Assembly (NCBI RefSeq): GCF_036906915.1
Contig: NZ_JBAKHX010000042.1
Coordinates: forward strand, 1 to 64,000
Length of the DNA stretch: 64,000 bases
Direction: 5' to 3'
From: Phytohabitans sp036906915
Lineage (GTDB): Bacteria; Actinomycetota; Actinomycetes; Mycobacteriales; Micromonosporaceae
Shown here in pieces: positions 47,922 through 55,603 of the stretch (its first letter is position 1; each line of letters begins with the position of its first letter). The notes beneath the pieces are model-generated. The model ran no database searches, was not told where the DNA came from, and worked only from the letters and a program-made list of their open reading frames with translations. Made by a program: the position numbers and the translations under genes.

Positions 47922-49222
47922 GAGCTCTTGCGGTACACCTCGTCCATTTTCTTGAGCCCGTCGTCGATAGTGATCTTCTTGGCGAGCAGGTCCTGGATCA
48001 CGGTGAAGTGCGTCGGCTGTACCTCTGGGTTGGGCCAGCGCTGCCCGACCGGCGCGACCCGGCCAGCGTCGATCAGCGGCAGGAACGACTGGAGCGCCGG
48101 GTCGACCTTGGAGCTGGCGTCGCGCTTGAGCGGGATGGCGGCGACCGCCTCGCACCAGGTGTTGATATTTTCCTGCTGGCCGAGGAACTCGACGAACTTC
48201 AGCGCGGCGTCCTTGTTTTTGCTCTTGGCGTGCACGCCGATGCCCACGTTCGCCCCGCTCCACGTGTATACCTGCTCGGCGGTGTCGGCGCTCGGGAACG
48301 GAAACATGTCGATGTCGCCGGAGCTTGTGGCCGCGTCGCGGAACGCCGGCAGCAGCGGCGCCACCTGCACGGCCATCGCCGCCTGCCCGGTGCCGACCAT
48401 CGCGGTCTGCTGCTCGAGGGTGGTGCCGTTGGGGTTGTCGTTGAAGAAGCCGCGGTCGCGCAGCTCCATGTACAGCGCCATCGACTGCTTCCACCCCGAG
48501 CCGGCGAACGTGGCCTTGCCGGCGATCATCTGGTCGTCGAAGTCGGGGGTGTCCCGGTAGACGTGCGAGGCCACCAGCGCGTAGGTGATGAGCTGCGTGA
48601 CCCACTGGGTCTGCGCGCCGAGCGCGAGCGGCACCTTGCCGGCCTGCTTGAGCTTCTCGCAGGCGGCGATCAGCTCGCTCCACGTTTTGGGGATCTGCAC
48701 ACCCGCCGCCGCGAACACGCTCTTGTTGTAGATCGTGCCGATCACCGTCAGGCCCGACGAGAACAGGTACACCTTGTCCTCGTACTGGAACGAGCTTTTG
48801 AGGTTGGCCGGGATCGCGGAGGTCCATGCCTGGCCGCTGAGGTCGGCGAGCAGGCCAGCCTTGGCGATGTCGGTGGTGGACATCGCGCTGCCGCTGCCCG
48901 GGTACAGCGCGTGGATGTCGGGTGCGTTGCCGCCGCCGAGCTGTGCCCGCAGGGACGTCTGGACCTGGTCGGTCGGCGCGTACGAGGTCTTGAACGTGAT
49001 CCCCGACCCGCTGTCGGTGTATGCCTTGGTAAGGAGGTCGAGTGGGGCCTTCTCGTCGGCGACACCGACCAGGCTGAGCGAGTCTGAGTCGCCGGAGCCG
49101 CCGCCGCACGCGCTGAGCAGCCCAGGCACCGCGGCACCCGCCGCCAGCCCGCCAAGTATCCGCAGGAACTGCGCCCGGCTGACGCCGCCCGTCATGAAAC
49201 CGCTGCCATCTATCGCTGTCAT
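47918..49222 (-). CDS. Carbohydrate ABC transporter substrate-binding lipoprotein
   Basis: 434 aa. Signal with lipobox LLSAC (Cys39) preceded by SRAQFLRILGG, a single-Arg variant of the Tat-like motif. The remainder is a family-1 extracellular solute-binding fold (LGGGNAPDIHALYPGSG, ALKFVEFLGQQEN). First gene of the operon SBP-permease-permease-glycosidase; it sets the substrate, likely an oligosaccharide or plant glycoside. Confidence 0.94.
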   Translation of the reverse strand: MTAIDGSGFMTGGVSRAQFLRILGGLAAGAAVPGLLSACGGGSGDSDSLSLVGVADEKAPLDLLTKAYTDSGSGITFKTSYAPTDQVQTSLRAQLGGGNAPDIHALYPGSGSAMSTTDIAKAGLLADLSGQAWTSAIPANLKSSFQYEDKVYLFSSGLTVIGTIYNKSVFAAAGVQIPKTWSELIAACEKLKQAGKVPLALGAQTQWVTQLITYALVASHVYRDTPDFDDQMIAGKATFAGSGWKQSMALYMELRDRGFFNDNPNGTTLEQQTAMVGTGQAAMAVQVAPLLPAFRDAATSSGDIDMFPFPSADTAEQVYTWSGANVGIGVHAKSKNKDAALKFVEFLGQQENINTWCEAVAAIPLKRDASSKVDPALQSFLPLIDAGRVAPVGQRWPNPEVQPTHFTVIQDLLAKKITIDDGLKKMDEVYRKSS

Positions 49223-49281
49223 GCCGCCTTCATCCCATCGAGGTCACGGGAAGCCCTCGCCGTTCGGGCTGTGTGCACATG

Positions 49282-49310
49282 CTTTGTTAAAAGTGCGAGA
49301 AATCTTGTTA
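49282..49310 (-). promoter_or_regulatory. Direct-repeat operator candidate in the glycosidase operon leader
   Basis: CTTTGTTA (49282-49289) and TCTTGTTA (49303-49310), plus-strand reading, are 21 bp apart, two helical turns, in the leader just downstream of the promoter. A repressor binding here could block transcription in the absence of the sugar. Confidence 0.35.
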
Positions 49311-49315
49311 CGGCG

Positions 49316-49344
49316 AGGGTAAGACGGCGTGATCAGAGTGTCAA
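49316..49344 (-). promoter_or_regulatory. Promoter of the ABC-glycosidase operon
   Basis: Minus strand: TTGACA (49339-49344), 17 nt, TACCCT (49316-49321). This is a near-consensus housekeeping promoter giving a start near 49309 and a leader of ~87 nt before ATG 49222. Confidence 0.7.
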
Positions 49345-49360
49345 GCAACGGTTCAACCGG

Positions 49361-49415
49361 CCCGTCAACCAGGCCTTTACTGCCATTTAAGGGACAGAAA
49401 GGCACGGTTGACGGG
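49361..49415 (-). terminator. Hairpin terminator of the SnoaL-like gene
   Basis: CCCGTCAACC (49361-49370) pairs perfectly with GGTTGACGGG (49406-49415), and the stem extends inward through CCTTT/AAAGG to 16 of 18 pairs. It starts 25 nt past the stop at 49441 and lies before the ABC-operon promoter, isolating the two units. Confidence 0.7.
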
Positions 49416-49440
49416 CACGTGAAAACAACGCACCTCGATG

Positions 49441-49872
49441 TTATGTCTGAGCGCAGAGCGTGCCGTGCTCGGGCAGCGGCAGGGCCTCGCCGATCACGTC
49501 GTGGTTGACCCAGAACTCCACGACCCGGCCCGCGGCGAGCCGGATGATGTCGGTGCCGGTGAAGGTGGCCGCCTCGGTGGCGAACGCCCACCGGCCGGCG
49601 ATCAGGTCGCCGCTGATGATCGGGCCGACCTGCACCGCGAGCCGGCCCTCGGGGAAGGCGGCCCGCAGCGCCGAGATCCAGGAGATCAGTGCCGATCGAC
49701 CACCGGGCCGGTCGGCTGCCCGGCCAAGCGCCGGGAGGTGCAGGGCCAGCGCCGGCGCGACCAGGGTGTCGGCCTGGGCGAGGTCACCGTTGCGCAGCGC
49801 CATCCACCGCTCCCAGAGCGCACCCCGGGTGTCGGCGGCGTACGTGGAGTTGTGGTTGGGGTTGACGGTCAT
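49441..49872 (-). CDS. SnoaL-like / NTF2-fold protein
   Basis: 143 aa. LWERWMALRNGDLAQADTLVAPALALHLP and DIIRLAAGRVVEFWVNHDVIGEALPLP are the typical first helices and last strands of SnoaL-like proteins. The catalytic Asp/His pattern of true polyketide cyclases is not clear, so a small-molecule binding or hydrolase-like role is equally possible. It follows the WYL regulator by 16 nt on the same strand and is probably co-transcribed. Confidence 0.85.
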   Translation of the reverse strand: MTVNPNHNSTYAADTRGALWERWMALRNGDLAQADTLVAPALALHLPALGRAADRPGGRSALISWISALRAAFPEGRLAVQVGPIISGDLIAGRWAFATEAATFTGTDIIRLAAGRVVEFWVNHDVIGEALPLPEHGTLCAQT

Positions 49873-49888
49873 CGCGGCCGCTCCTCAC

Positions 49889-50704
49889 TCACTGAGTTCG
49901 CTGGTCACTGTCAAACCCCATCGTCGTGGTGGCCGCGGACACCGTCCTGTCCGCATTTTCTGAAAAACCGGAGCGGCCCGGGAAACCGAGGCGGTCTGGA
50001 AAATCCAGGCGGATCGCCGGCGGGTGGGCGGCCTGCAGGCGGCCGGGATCGATCGGCCGGGACGGGGCGATCTCGGGCGTCGTCGCGGCACGACGGACCC
50101 GGTCGAGCCGGAACTCACGCTCGTCACCGCGCAACCGGCACCACCCCACCAGGTACCACAATTTGCCCTCGCCGAGCAGCGCCACCGGCTCGACGAGCCT
50201 GCGTGACGGCGTGCCGTGCTTGTCCACGTACTCGATGGACAGGACGGACCGGCTGACCACCGCGTCTTCGGCGATGCGCAGCACGTGGCGCGGCGGTCCC
50301 GGCTCGTCGCCCGGCGGCGCCGCGAGGTGGATGCGCTCGGCGACCTCGCGCGCGGTCTCGACGTCGCGCCGCGCCATCGCGGCGAGGAGTTTGTGCAGCA
50401 CGGAGCGCGCCGCGTCGACGAACGGCGTGCCTTCGAGGGCCCGCAGCGCGATGGCGGTGGCGACCGCCTCGCGCGGCGTGATGTTGACCGGCGGGAGCGT
50501 GTGCTCCTTGTCGACCACGTAGCCGCCGAGCCGGCCGGTCTCGGCGTAGATGGGCACGCCGGCCTGCTGGAGCGCGGCGATGTCGCGCCGGATCGTGCGC
50601 GCGTCGACCTCGAAGCGCGCCGCGAGCCAGTGCGCGCTGCGCGGGCGCGGCGACACCGCCCGCAACTCCTCCACCAGGGCATACAGCCGATCGGTACGGT
50701 TCAC
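49889..50704 (-). CDS. WYL-domain transcriptional regulator (HTH_11 + WYL)
   Basis: 271 aa, GTG start. N-terminal winged HTH (RTDRLYALVEELRAV … VDARTIRRDIAALQQAG), WYL domain from ~130 (LSIEYVDKHGTPSRRLVEPVALLGEGKLWYLVGWCRLRGDEREFRLDRV). The C-terminus ends in a low-complexity stretch (FPDRLGFPGRSGF) rather than the usual WCX domain. Ligand unknown; likely controls the adjacent SnoaL-like gene. Confidence 0.9.
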   Translation of the reverse strand: MNRTDRLYALVEELRAVSPRPRSAHWLAARFEVDARTIRRDIAALQQAGVPIYAETGRLGGYVVDKEHTLPPVNITPREAVATAIALRALEGTPFVDAARSVLHKLLAAMARRDVETAREVAERIHLAAPPGDEPGPPRHVLRIAEDAVVSRSVLSIEYVDKHGTPSRRLVEPVALLGEGKLWYLVGWCRLRGDEREFRLDRVRRAATTPEIAPSRPIDPGRLQAAHPPAIRLDFPDRLGFPGRSGFSENADRTVSAATTTMGFDSDQRTQ

Positions 50705-50713
50705 GCGGAGACG

Positions 50714-53700
50714 TTACCGACGCGCTCCGACATTTTCCGCGAGCCTCAAAATGATCTTTGAAAGGGCCGGCGTCCCGGCGTCGATGCCGTCGCTGAGCGC
50801 TCCGGCCCCACGCCGCGCGTCCCGGGCCGCCACGCCGTCGCCCAGAGCGTCGTAGGCCCGCGCGAGCATGTCGAGCGTGGCAGCCTTCGCGGAACGGATG
50901 TTCATGTCGTCGTACGTCGCCAGGCAGCGCTTGAGCACCGGCACGGCGGCCGCGGCCCGCCCGTCGCCGATCCAGCTCACCGCCAGGTCGCGGGCCAGCC
51001 CGGTGGCCCACAGCCGGTCGCCCAGCTCGACGGCGAGGTCGCGGCTCTCCTCCAGCAGCCGCACCGCCTCCCGCCGCTGGCCCAGCCCGGCCGCCGCGGA
51101 TGCCTGGTGCCGCAGGGCGGCCAGCAGCACATACCGGTCGCCGACGCCGCGCAGCCGCTCGACCGCCTCGGCCGCCGCCTGGTAACCCAGCAGCGCCTCC
51201 CCGCGCACCAGGCGCGTGACGGCGAGCGAGTTCAGCGCGCGAGCCACCACCAGCTCGGCGGCGCCCTGGCCGCGGGCCTCCGCGACCGCCGTCCGGTCGG
51301 CGTCGAGGGCCTCGTCGAGCCGGCCCAGCCCGCGCAGCGCCGCCGAGAGCGCCGGCGAGGCGAGCACGGCGGCGATCGGGTCGGCCTCCGACTGGAAGAT
51401 CTCCACCGCGCGGCGGGCGGCCAGCGCCGAGTCTTCGTGCCGGCTCTGGAGCCCGTGCAGCACCGCCTCGTCGCTGAGCACGCACGCCACCCCGTGCCGG
51501 TCGCCGAGCCGCTCGAAGAGCCCTCGGCTGAGCGCGAACCCGGCCGCCGCCTCGGGCATGTCGCCGCACACCAGGCTCAGCACCGCGGCGAGAAACTCGG
51601 CACGCGCCGTGGCCCGGTCGTCGCCCAGCCGCTCGGCCGCCAGCCGGGCGTGGCGCTGCACGGCGCGCAGTTCCGCCCACCGGCCGCGCGCCCACAGGTA
51701 CGGCGCGAGCCGCTCCGCGAGCGCGATGGTGCCGGGTTCGTCAGGGGCCAGGTCGAGCGCGGCGGTCAGAAACCCCAGCTCCGCGTCGAACCACTCGAAC
51801 GGCTCGATCTCGCCGTCCGGGGCGCCGGCCGGCCGGTACCAGGTCAACGTGCGCGGCAGCCGCGCGGCCGCGGCGTCCGCGCGCGCGACGGACGCCGCCA
51901 GTAGCCGGCGGCGCGCGGCCGACCTGGCACCGGGGCCGACGGGAGCGGAGCGAGCGCCAACCAGCAGGTCCCGCGGATTGGCGGCGGCCAGCTCGTCGGC
52001 GGTGGCCAGCTCGTCGGCGTAGATCCTCAGCAGGTCGTGCATGCGGTAGCGCGGCTCGCCGCCGGCGGCGACCGGTTCGACCAGGCTCGCCTCGACCAGC
52101 TCGTCGAGCACGGCCTCGGCGGCCGGCTCCGCCTGGTCCGCCGGCAGCAGCGCCGCCACCGCCCAGGCGGCGAAGCTCGCCGGGCCCGCCAGGCCGAGCA
52201 GCGCGAACGCCGCCCGCGCCGGTGCCGACAGCGCCCGCACGCTGAGCGCGAGCGCCGCGCGCACCTGCTGGTCGCCGGCCGCAAGCTCGGTGAGGCGGCG
52301 GTGCTCGTCGTCGAGGCGGTCCGCCAGCGTGCGCAGCCGCCACGGTCGGGTGGCCAGTCGAGTACCGGCGATGCGCAACGCCAAGGGCAGGTTTCCGCAG
52401 GCGGCGGCGATCCGTCCGGCCGACACCCGCTCCCCCGCCACGCGGTCGGCACCGATCACGTACGCGAGGAGCTGGCCCGCCTCGGCGTCGGTGAGCGGCT
52501 CGACGGCGACGTGCCGAGCGTCGATGAGGCCGCTGAGCCGCCACCGGCTGGTCACGAGCACGGCGCTGCCGGGTGTGCCGGGCAGCAGCGGCCGCACCTG
52601 CTCCGGATCGGCGGCGTCGTCGAGCACGACCAGCACCCGACGGTCGGCGAGGCGCGCCCGGTACGCGGCGGTCAGCGCCGGCAATCCGCGCGGGATGGCG
52701 GACTCCGGCGTGCCCAGCGAGCGCAGCAGGCCGGCGAGGACCGCGTCGGGGTCGCGCGGGGCGGCTGACGCGCCCGCGAGGTGGGCGTAGAGCTGCCCGT
52801 CCGGGAACTCCGGGCGTACCCGGTGGGCGGCGACCACGGCGAGCGCGCTCTTGCCGACGCCCGGCTGGCCGGACAGCGCGACGACCGGCACCTCCTCGGC
52901 GGGGGTCAGGAACGCGACCACCTCGGCGAGCAGGTCGGCGCGGCCCGCGAAGCCGGGCAGCGCGGGCGGTAGCTGGCAGACCGGCGTCCATGCCCGTGGC
53001 GCGGCTGGCGCCGCCGGCGCGGGGTCGTCGCCGCGCAGGATCGCGCGATGCAGGTCACGCAGCCGGCTGCCGGGCTCGACACCCAGCTCGGCGACCAGCA
53101 CGTCACGCGCGTTCTGGTATGCCGACAGCGCCTCGGCGCGCCGCCCGGCTCGGGTCAGCGCGACCATGAGCTGGCCGTGCGGGCGTTCTCGCAGAGGGTG
53201 CTCGGCGATCAGGCGGTGCAGCCGCGACAGCACGTCGGGCAGGTGCTCGCCGGCCGCCAGCTCGGCGTCGACCTGGTCTTCGACCGCGTCGAGGCGTTCC
53301 GCCTCCCAGGTGCGCGCGATGCCTTCCAGCGCCGGAAGGTCGGCGAACGGCCGCCCGCGCCACTGGGCGAGCCCGCGCCGGAAGCGATCCGCCGCGCCGG
53401 CCGCGTCACCCGCGGCGAGCGCCTCCCTGGCCGCCGCCACCTCGCGCCGGAACACCAGCACGTCGAGCTGTTCGGCATCCAACCGGAGCAGGTATCCGCC
53501 ATCTCTGTGCTCAATGGACACGTCGCGGAGCCGGTCGCGCAGCCGCGACACGTAGGTCTGGAGGTTCGAGGCGTGCGACGCGGGGATCCGGTCGGGCCAG
53601 AGCGCCTCGACCAGCCGATCGACCGGCGCGACCCGGCCGGCGCGCACCAGCAGCATCGCGAGGAGGGTGCGTTCGTGCCGGCTGCGCAGTACGACCTCGG

Positions 53701-53749
53701 CGCCCTCGGCGTCCTGTACCCGCAGCGGTCCGAGTACGCCGAACCTCAC
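50714..53749 (-). CDS. AfsR/DnrI-type large SARP regulator (DNA-binding, BTAD, NB-ARC, TPR)
   Basis: 1011 aa from GTG 53749 (VRFGVLGPLRVQD, the standard SARP start). Domains: OmpR-like DNA binding (1-95), BTAD (~95-245), STAND-type ATPase with Walker A GQPGVGKSA (~300) and LVVLDD Walker B, then a C-terminal TPR array (~640-1000). The large SARPs link secondary metabolism to nutrient or phosphorylation signals. It lies 9 nt upstream of the WYL gene on the same strand. It is about 30 kb from the polyketide genes, so it may act elsewhere. Confidence 0.93.
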   Translation of the reverse strand: MRFGVLGPLRVQDAEGAEVVLRSRHERTLLAMLLVRAGRVAPVDRLVEALWPDRIPASHASNLQTYVSRLRDRLRDVSIEHRDGGYLLRLDAEQLDVLVFRREVAAAREALAAGDAAGAADRFRRGLAQWRGRPFADLPALEGIARTWEAERLDAVEDQVDAELAAGEHLPDVLSRLHRLIAEHPLRERPHGQLMVALTRAGRRAEALSAYQNARDVLVAELGVEPGSRLRDLHRAILRGDDPAPAAPAAPRAWTPVCQLPPALPGFAGRADLLAEVVAFLTPAEEVPVVALSGQPGVGKSALAVVAAHRVRPEFPDGQLYAHLAGASAAPRDPDAVLAGLLRSLGTPESAIPRGLPALTAAYRARLADRRVLVVLDDAADPEQVRPLLPGTPGSAVLVTSRWRLSGLIDARHVAVEPLTDAEAGQLLAYVIGADRVAGERVSAGRIAAACGNLPLALRIAGTRLATRPWRLRTLADRLDDEHRRLTELAAGDQQVRAALALSVRALSAPARAAFALLGLAGPASFAAWAVAALLPADQAEPAAEAVLDELVEASLVEPVAAGGEPRYRMHDLLRIYADELATADELAAANPRDLLVGARSAPVGPGARSAARRRLLAASVARADAAAARLPRTLTWYRPAGAPDGEIEPFEWFDAELGFLTAALDLAPDEPGTIALAERLAPYLWARGRWAELRAVQRHARLAAERLGDDRATARAEFLAAVLSLVCGDMPEAAAGFALSRGLFERLGDRHGVACVLSDEAVLHGLQSRHEDSALAARRAVEIFQSEADPIAAVLASPALSAALRGLGRLDEALDADRTAVAEARGQGAAELVVARALNSLAVTRLVRGEALLGYQAAAEAVERLRGVGDRYVLLAALRHQASAAAGLGQRREAVRLLEESRDLAVELGDRLWATGLARDLAVSWIGDGRAAAAVPVLKRCLATYDDMNIRSAKAATLDMLARAYDALGDGVAARDARRGAGALSDGIDAGTPALSKIILRLAENVGARR

Positions 53750-53855
53750 GACAGGACACCGTACCCTCTCCCACCGTCTCATGTGGCCGCTGTGTGGCGG
53801 GCATGTGGCGGCTGGCCCCAAACTCCTATCGCTCGTGGCCGGGGGGCACGACACG

Positions 53856-53900
53856 CCGGGTATCCGGGCGGCGCACGCCCGGATACCCGGTCTTTTTCTT
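53856..53900 (+). terminator. Intrinsic terminator in a 5' leader (possible attenuator)
   Basis: Perfect 14-bp stem CCGGGTATCCGGGC (53856-53869) / complement (53877-53890), 7-nt loop, followed by TCTTTTTCTT. It is the only hairpin found here with a true T-run. On the plus strand nothing but the leader of the gene at 53926 precedes it, because the upstream gene is divergent. It therefore lies between that gene's promoter and its start. Confidence 0.75.
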
Positions 53901-53925
53901 ACCAACGGGAAGGGACCTGTAAACG

Positions 53926-54714
53926 ATGGGCGGCACGTACTACGGTTCGTCATCTGGCGGCTACGGGCAGGAGCCTGAATATCCGCGGCAGCCGGAGTAT
54001 CCGCCAGCGACGGCGTGGCCGCAGCCGCCGGGCCAGGGCCAGCCACCCGCCTTCGGGCAGCAGCCCGGCTACCCCCACCAGCCCACGTCGCCCGGCTACG
54101 TTCCAATGCCGGAGCAGGCGACGCCGCCCGGCTACGTTCCAATGCCGGAGCAGGCGACGCCGCCCGGCTACGTTCCAATGCCGGAGCAGGCGACGCCGCC
54201 CGGCTACGTTCCAATGCCGGAGCAGGCGACGCCGCCCGGCTACGTTCCAATGCCGGAGCAGGCACCACCGCCCGGCTACGTTCCAATGCCGGAGCAGGCA
54301 CCGCCGCCCCGCAAGAGCGGCGGGAGCAAGGCGCTGCTCATCGTCGGCATCGCGGCCGGCGTCTTGCTGCTGCTCTGCGTCGGCGGCGGCCTGATCGTGG
54401 CGCTGACCGCCGACGACCTCACCACACCTGACACCTCGACGACGGCGAACGCCGGCGCCGACCCCTCGGCGGAGGAGGACATCCAGGGCAACATCGACAA
54501 GTACCAGAAGGGTGACTGCCTGACGATCAACGCCGACAACGACGTGCGCGAGGCCGAGTGCACCGCGCAGGGCGCGTACAAGGTCTTGCTGCGCAAGGAC
54601 GGCACGATCGCCGAGTCGGCGTGCGACAACACCGACGCCACCGAGTCCCTGTACCAGGACGGCGCCATCGGCACCAGGGACGACTTCATCTTGTGTATCG
54701 CGCCAGTGAAGTAG
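53926..54714 (+). CDS. Membrane-anchored protein with Pro/Gly/Tyr repeats and small extracytoplasmic domain
   Basis: 262 aa. A cytoplasmic N-terminal half rich in Pro/Gln/Tyr contains six 12-residue repeats PGYVPMPEQATP (56-127), then one membrane helix (ALLIVGIAAGVLLLLCVGGGLIVAL) and a ~100-residue outside domain with paired Cys residues (DCLTI … AECTAQGAYKVL … SACDNT … FILCIAP), resembling the LppU/SCO-type secreted modules of actinomycetes. Such proline-rich tails often bind cell-envelope partners. GGGAAGGGA precedes ATG 53926. Function unknown. The stop codon TAG is the first base triplet of a KstR-like operator. Confidence 0.85.
   Translation: MGGTYYGSSSGGYGQEPEYPRQPEYPPATAWPQPPGQGQPPAFGQQPGYPHQPTSPGYVPMPEQATPPGYVPMPEQATPPGYVPMPEQATPPGYVPMPEQATPPGYVPMPEQAPPPGYVPMPEQAPPPRKSGGSKALLIVGIAAGVLLLLCVGGGLIVALTADDLTTPDTSTTANAGADPSAEEDIQGNIDKYQKGDCLTINADNDVREAECTAQGAYKVLLRKDGTIAESACDNTDATESLYQDGAIGTRDDFILCIAPVK
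54091..54306 (+). repeat. Six tandem 36-bp in-frame repeats
   Basis: The unit begins CCCGGCTACGTTCCAATGCC and repeats at 54091, 54127, 54163, 54199, 54235 and 54271. Copies are almost identical at DNA level (the last two change GCGACG to GCACCA/GCACCG), including synonymous positions, so the array expanded recently or is being homogenised. Copy number may differ between strains. Confidence 0.97.
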
Positions 54715-54725
54715 AACGCGTTATA
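54712..54725. promoter_or_regulatory. KstR-like operator 1 overlapping a leaderless promoter
   Basis: TAGAACGCGTTATA fits TnnAACnnGTTnnA exactly. It overlaps the -10 box TATAGT (54722-54727), which ends 6 nt before ATG 54734, so the message should be leaderless and repressor binding would block the polymerase. Confidence 0.65.
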
Positions 54726-54733
54726 GTTTCCTG

Positions 54734-55603
54734 ATGAAGTTCACGGTCGGGATCGCCCTCAGTCCGCCGGAACAGATGGTCGAGTTGGCGCGCGTGGCAG
54801 AGGAGTGCGGATACTCCGCCATCGCGCTGCCCGACTCCATCTTCTACTCCGAGCAGGTCGCCGCCGCCTACCCCTATACGCCGGACGGGCGCCGCTTCTG
54901 GGACCAGGACACACCCTGGGTCGACCCGCTCGTGGCCGCCGCCGCGATGGGCGCCGCCACCAGCCGCATCCGCTTCTACACGCAGGTGCTCAAGCTCGGC
55001 CCGCGCAACCCCGTGCTGCTCGCGCGCCAGGTCGGCTCGGTCGCCACGCTGACGGGCAACCGGTTCGGGCTGGGCGTCGGGCTTGGCTGGACGCCGGAGG
55101 AGTTCGAGTGGTGCGGCGCGCCGTTCGCGCACCGGGGTGCCCGCGCCGACGAGGCCATCGAGGTGCTGAGGCTCATCCTCGGCGGCGGGATGGTCGACTA
55201 CAACGGCCACCACTTCGCGTTCGGCAAGCTGCGGATGAGCCCCGCGCCGACCGCGCCGGTGCCCATCTACGTCGGCGGCCACACCGAGGCGGCGCTGCGC
55301 CGCGCCGCCCGCGCCGGCGACGGCTGGACCTCCGCGATGATGCGCTTCGGCGAGCTTCGGGCGACGATCCAGCGGTTGGGCGAGCTTCGCGAGGAGTACG
55401 GCCGGACCGGTGACTTCGAGATCCAGGCGGTCTGCGTCGACCGGTTCGGCCTCGCCGGGTACCGCCAGCAGGCGGACGCTGGTGTCACCGACGCGATCGT
55501 GGTGCCGTGGCTGCTCTACGGCGCCGGCTTCGACGCCGACGTGCGGTCCAAAAAGGACGGCATGCGACGGTTCGCCGACGACATCATCGCTCAGCTGGCA
55601 TAG
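54734..55603 (+). CDS. LLM-class F420-dependent oxidoreductase
   Basis: 289 aa luciferase-like TIM barrel: MKFTVGIALSPPEQMVELARVAEECGYSAIALPDS start, GLGVGLGWTPEEFEWCGAPFAHRGARADE and VPIYVGGHTEAALRRAARAGDGW are diagnostic of F420-type members. It reduces or oxidises an unknown substrate using F420. Controlled, by its operator, together with the SDR/DUF1214/dehydrogenase genes downstream. Convergent with the sulfotransferase (13-nt overlap). Confidence 0.93.
   Translation: MKFTVGIALSPPEQMVELARVAEECGYSAIALPDSIFYSEQVAAAYPYTPDGRRFWDQDTPWVDPLVAAAAMGAATSRIRFYTQVLKLGPRNPVLLARQVGSVATLTGNRFGLGVGLGWTPEEFEWCGAPFAHRGARADEAIEVLRLILGGGMVDYNGHHFAFGKLRMSPAPTAPVPIYVGGHTEAALRRAARAGDGWTSAMMRFGELRATIQRLGELREEYGRTGDFEIQAVCVDRFGLAGYRQQADAGVTDAIVVPWLLYGAGFDADVRSKKDGMRRFADDIIAQLA

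Noticed and set aside
53856..53900. c-di-AMP (ydaO-type) riboswitch
   Set aside because: I could not find the conserved ydaO core in the short leader; only a terminator hairpin is supported.
53750..54301. N-terminal extension of the AfsR-type regulator with ALERSRAA-like repeats
   Set aside because: These residues are the antisense reading of the 36-bp repeat array of the divergent gene; VRFGVLGPL at 53749 is the normal SARP start.
54091..54306. CRISPR array
   Set aside because: Six 36-bp units are directly contiguous with no spacers and are in frame in a protein gene.
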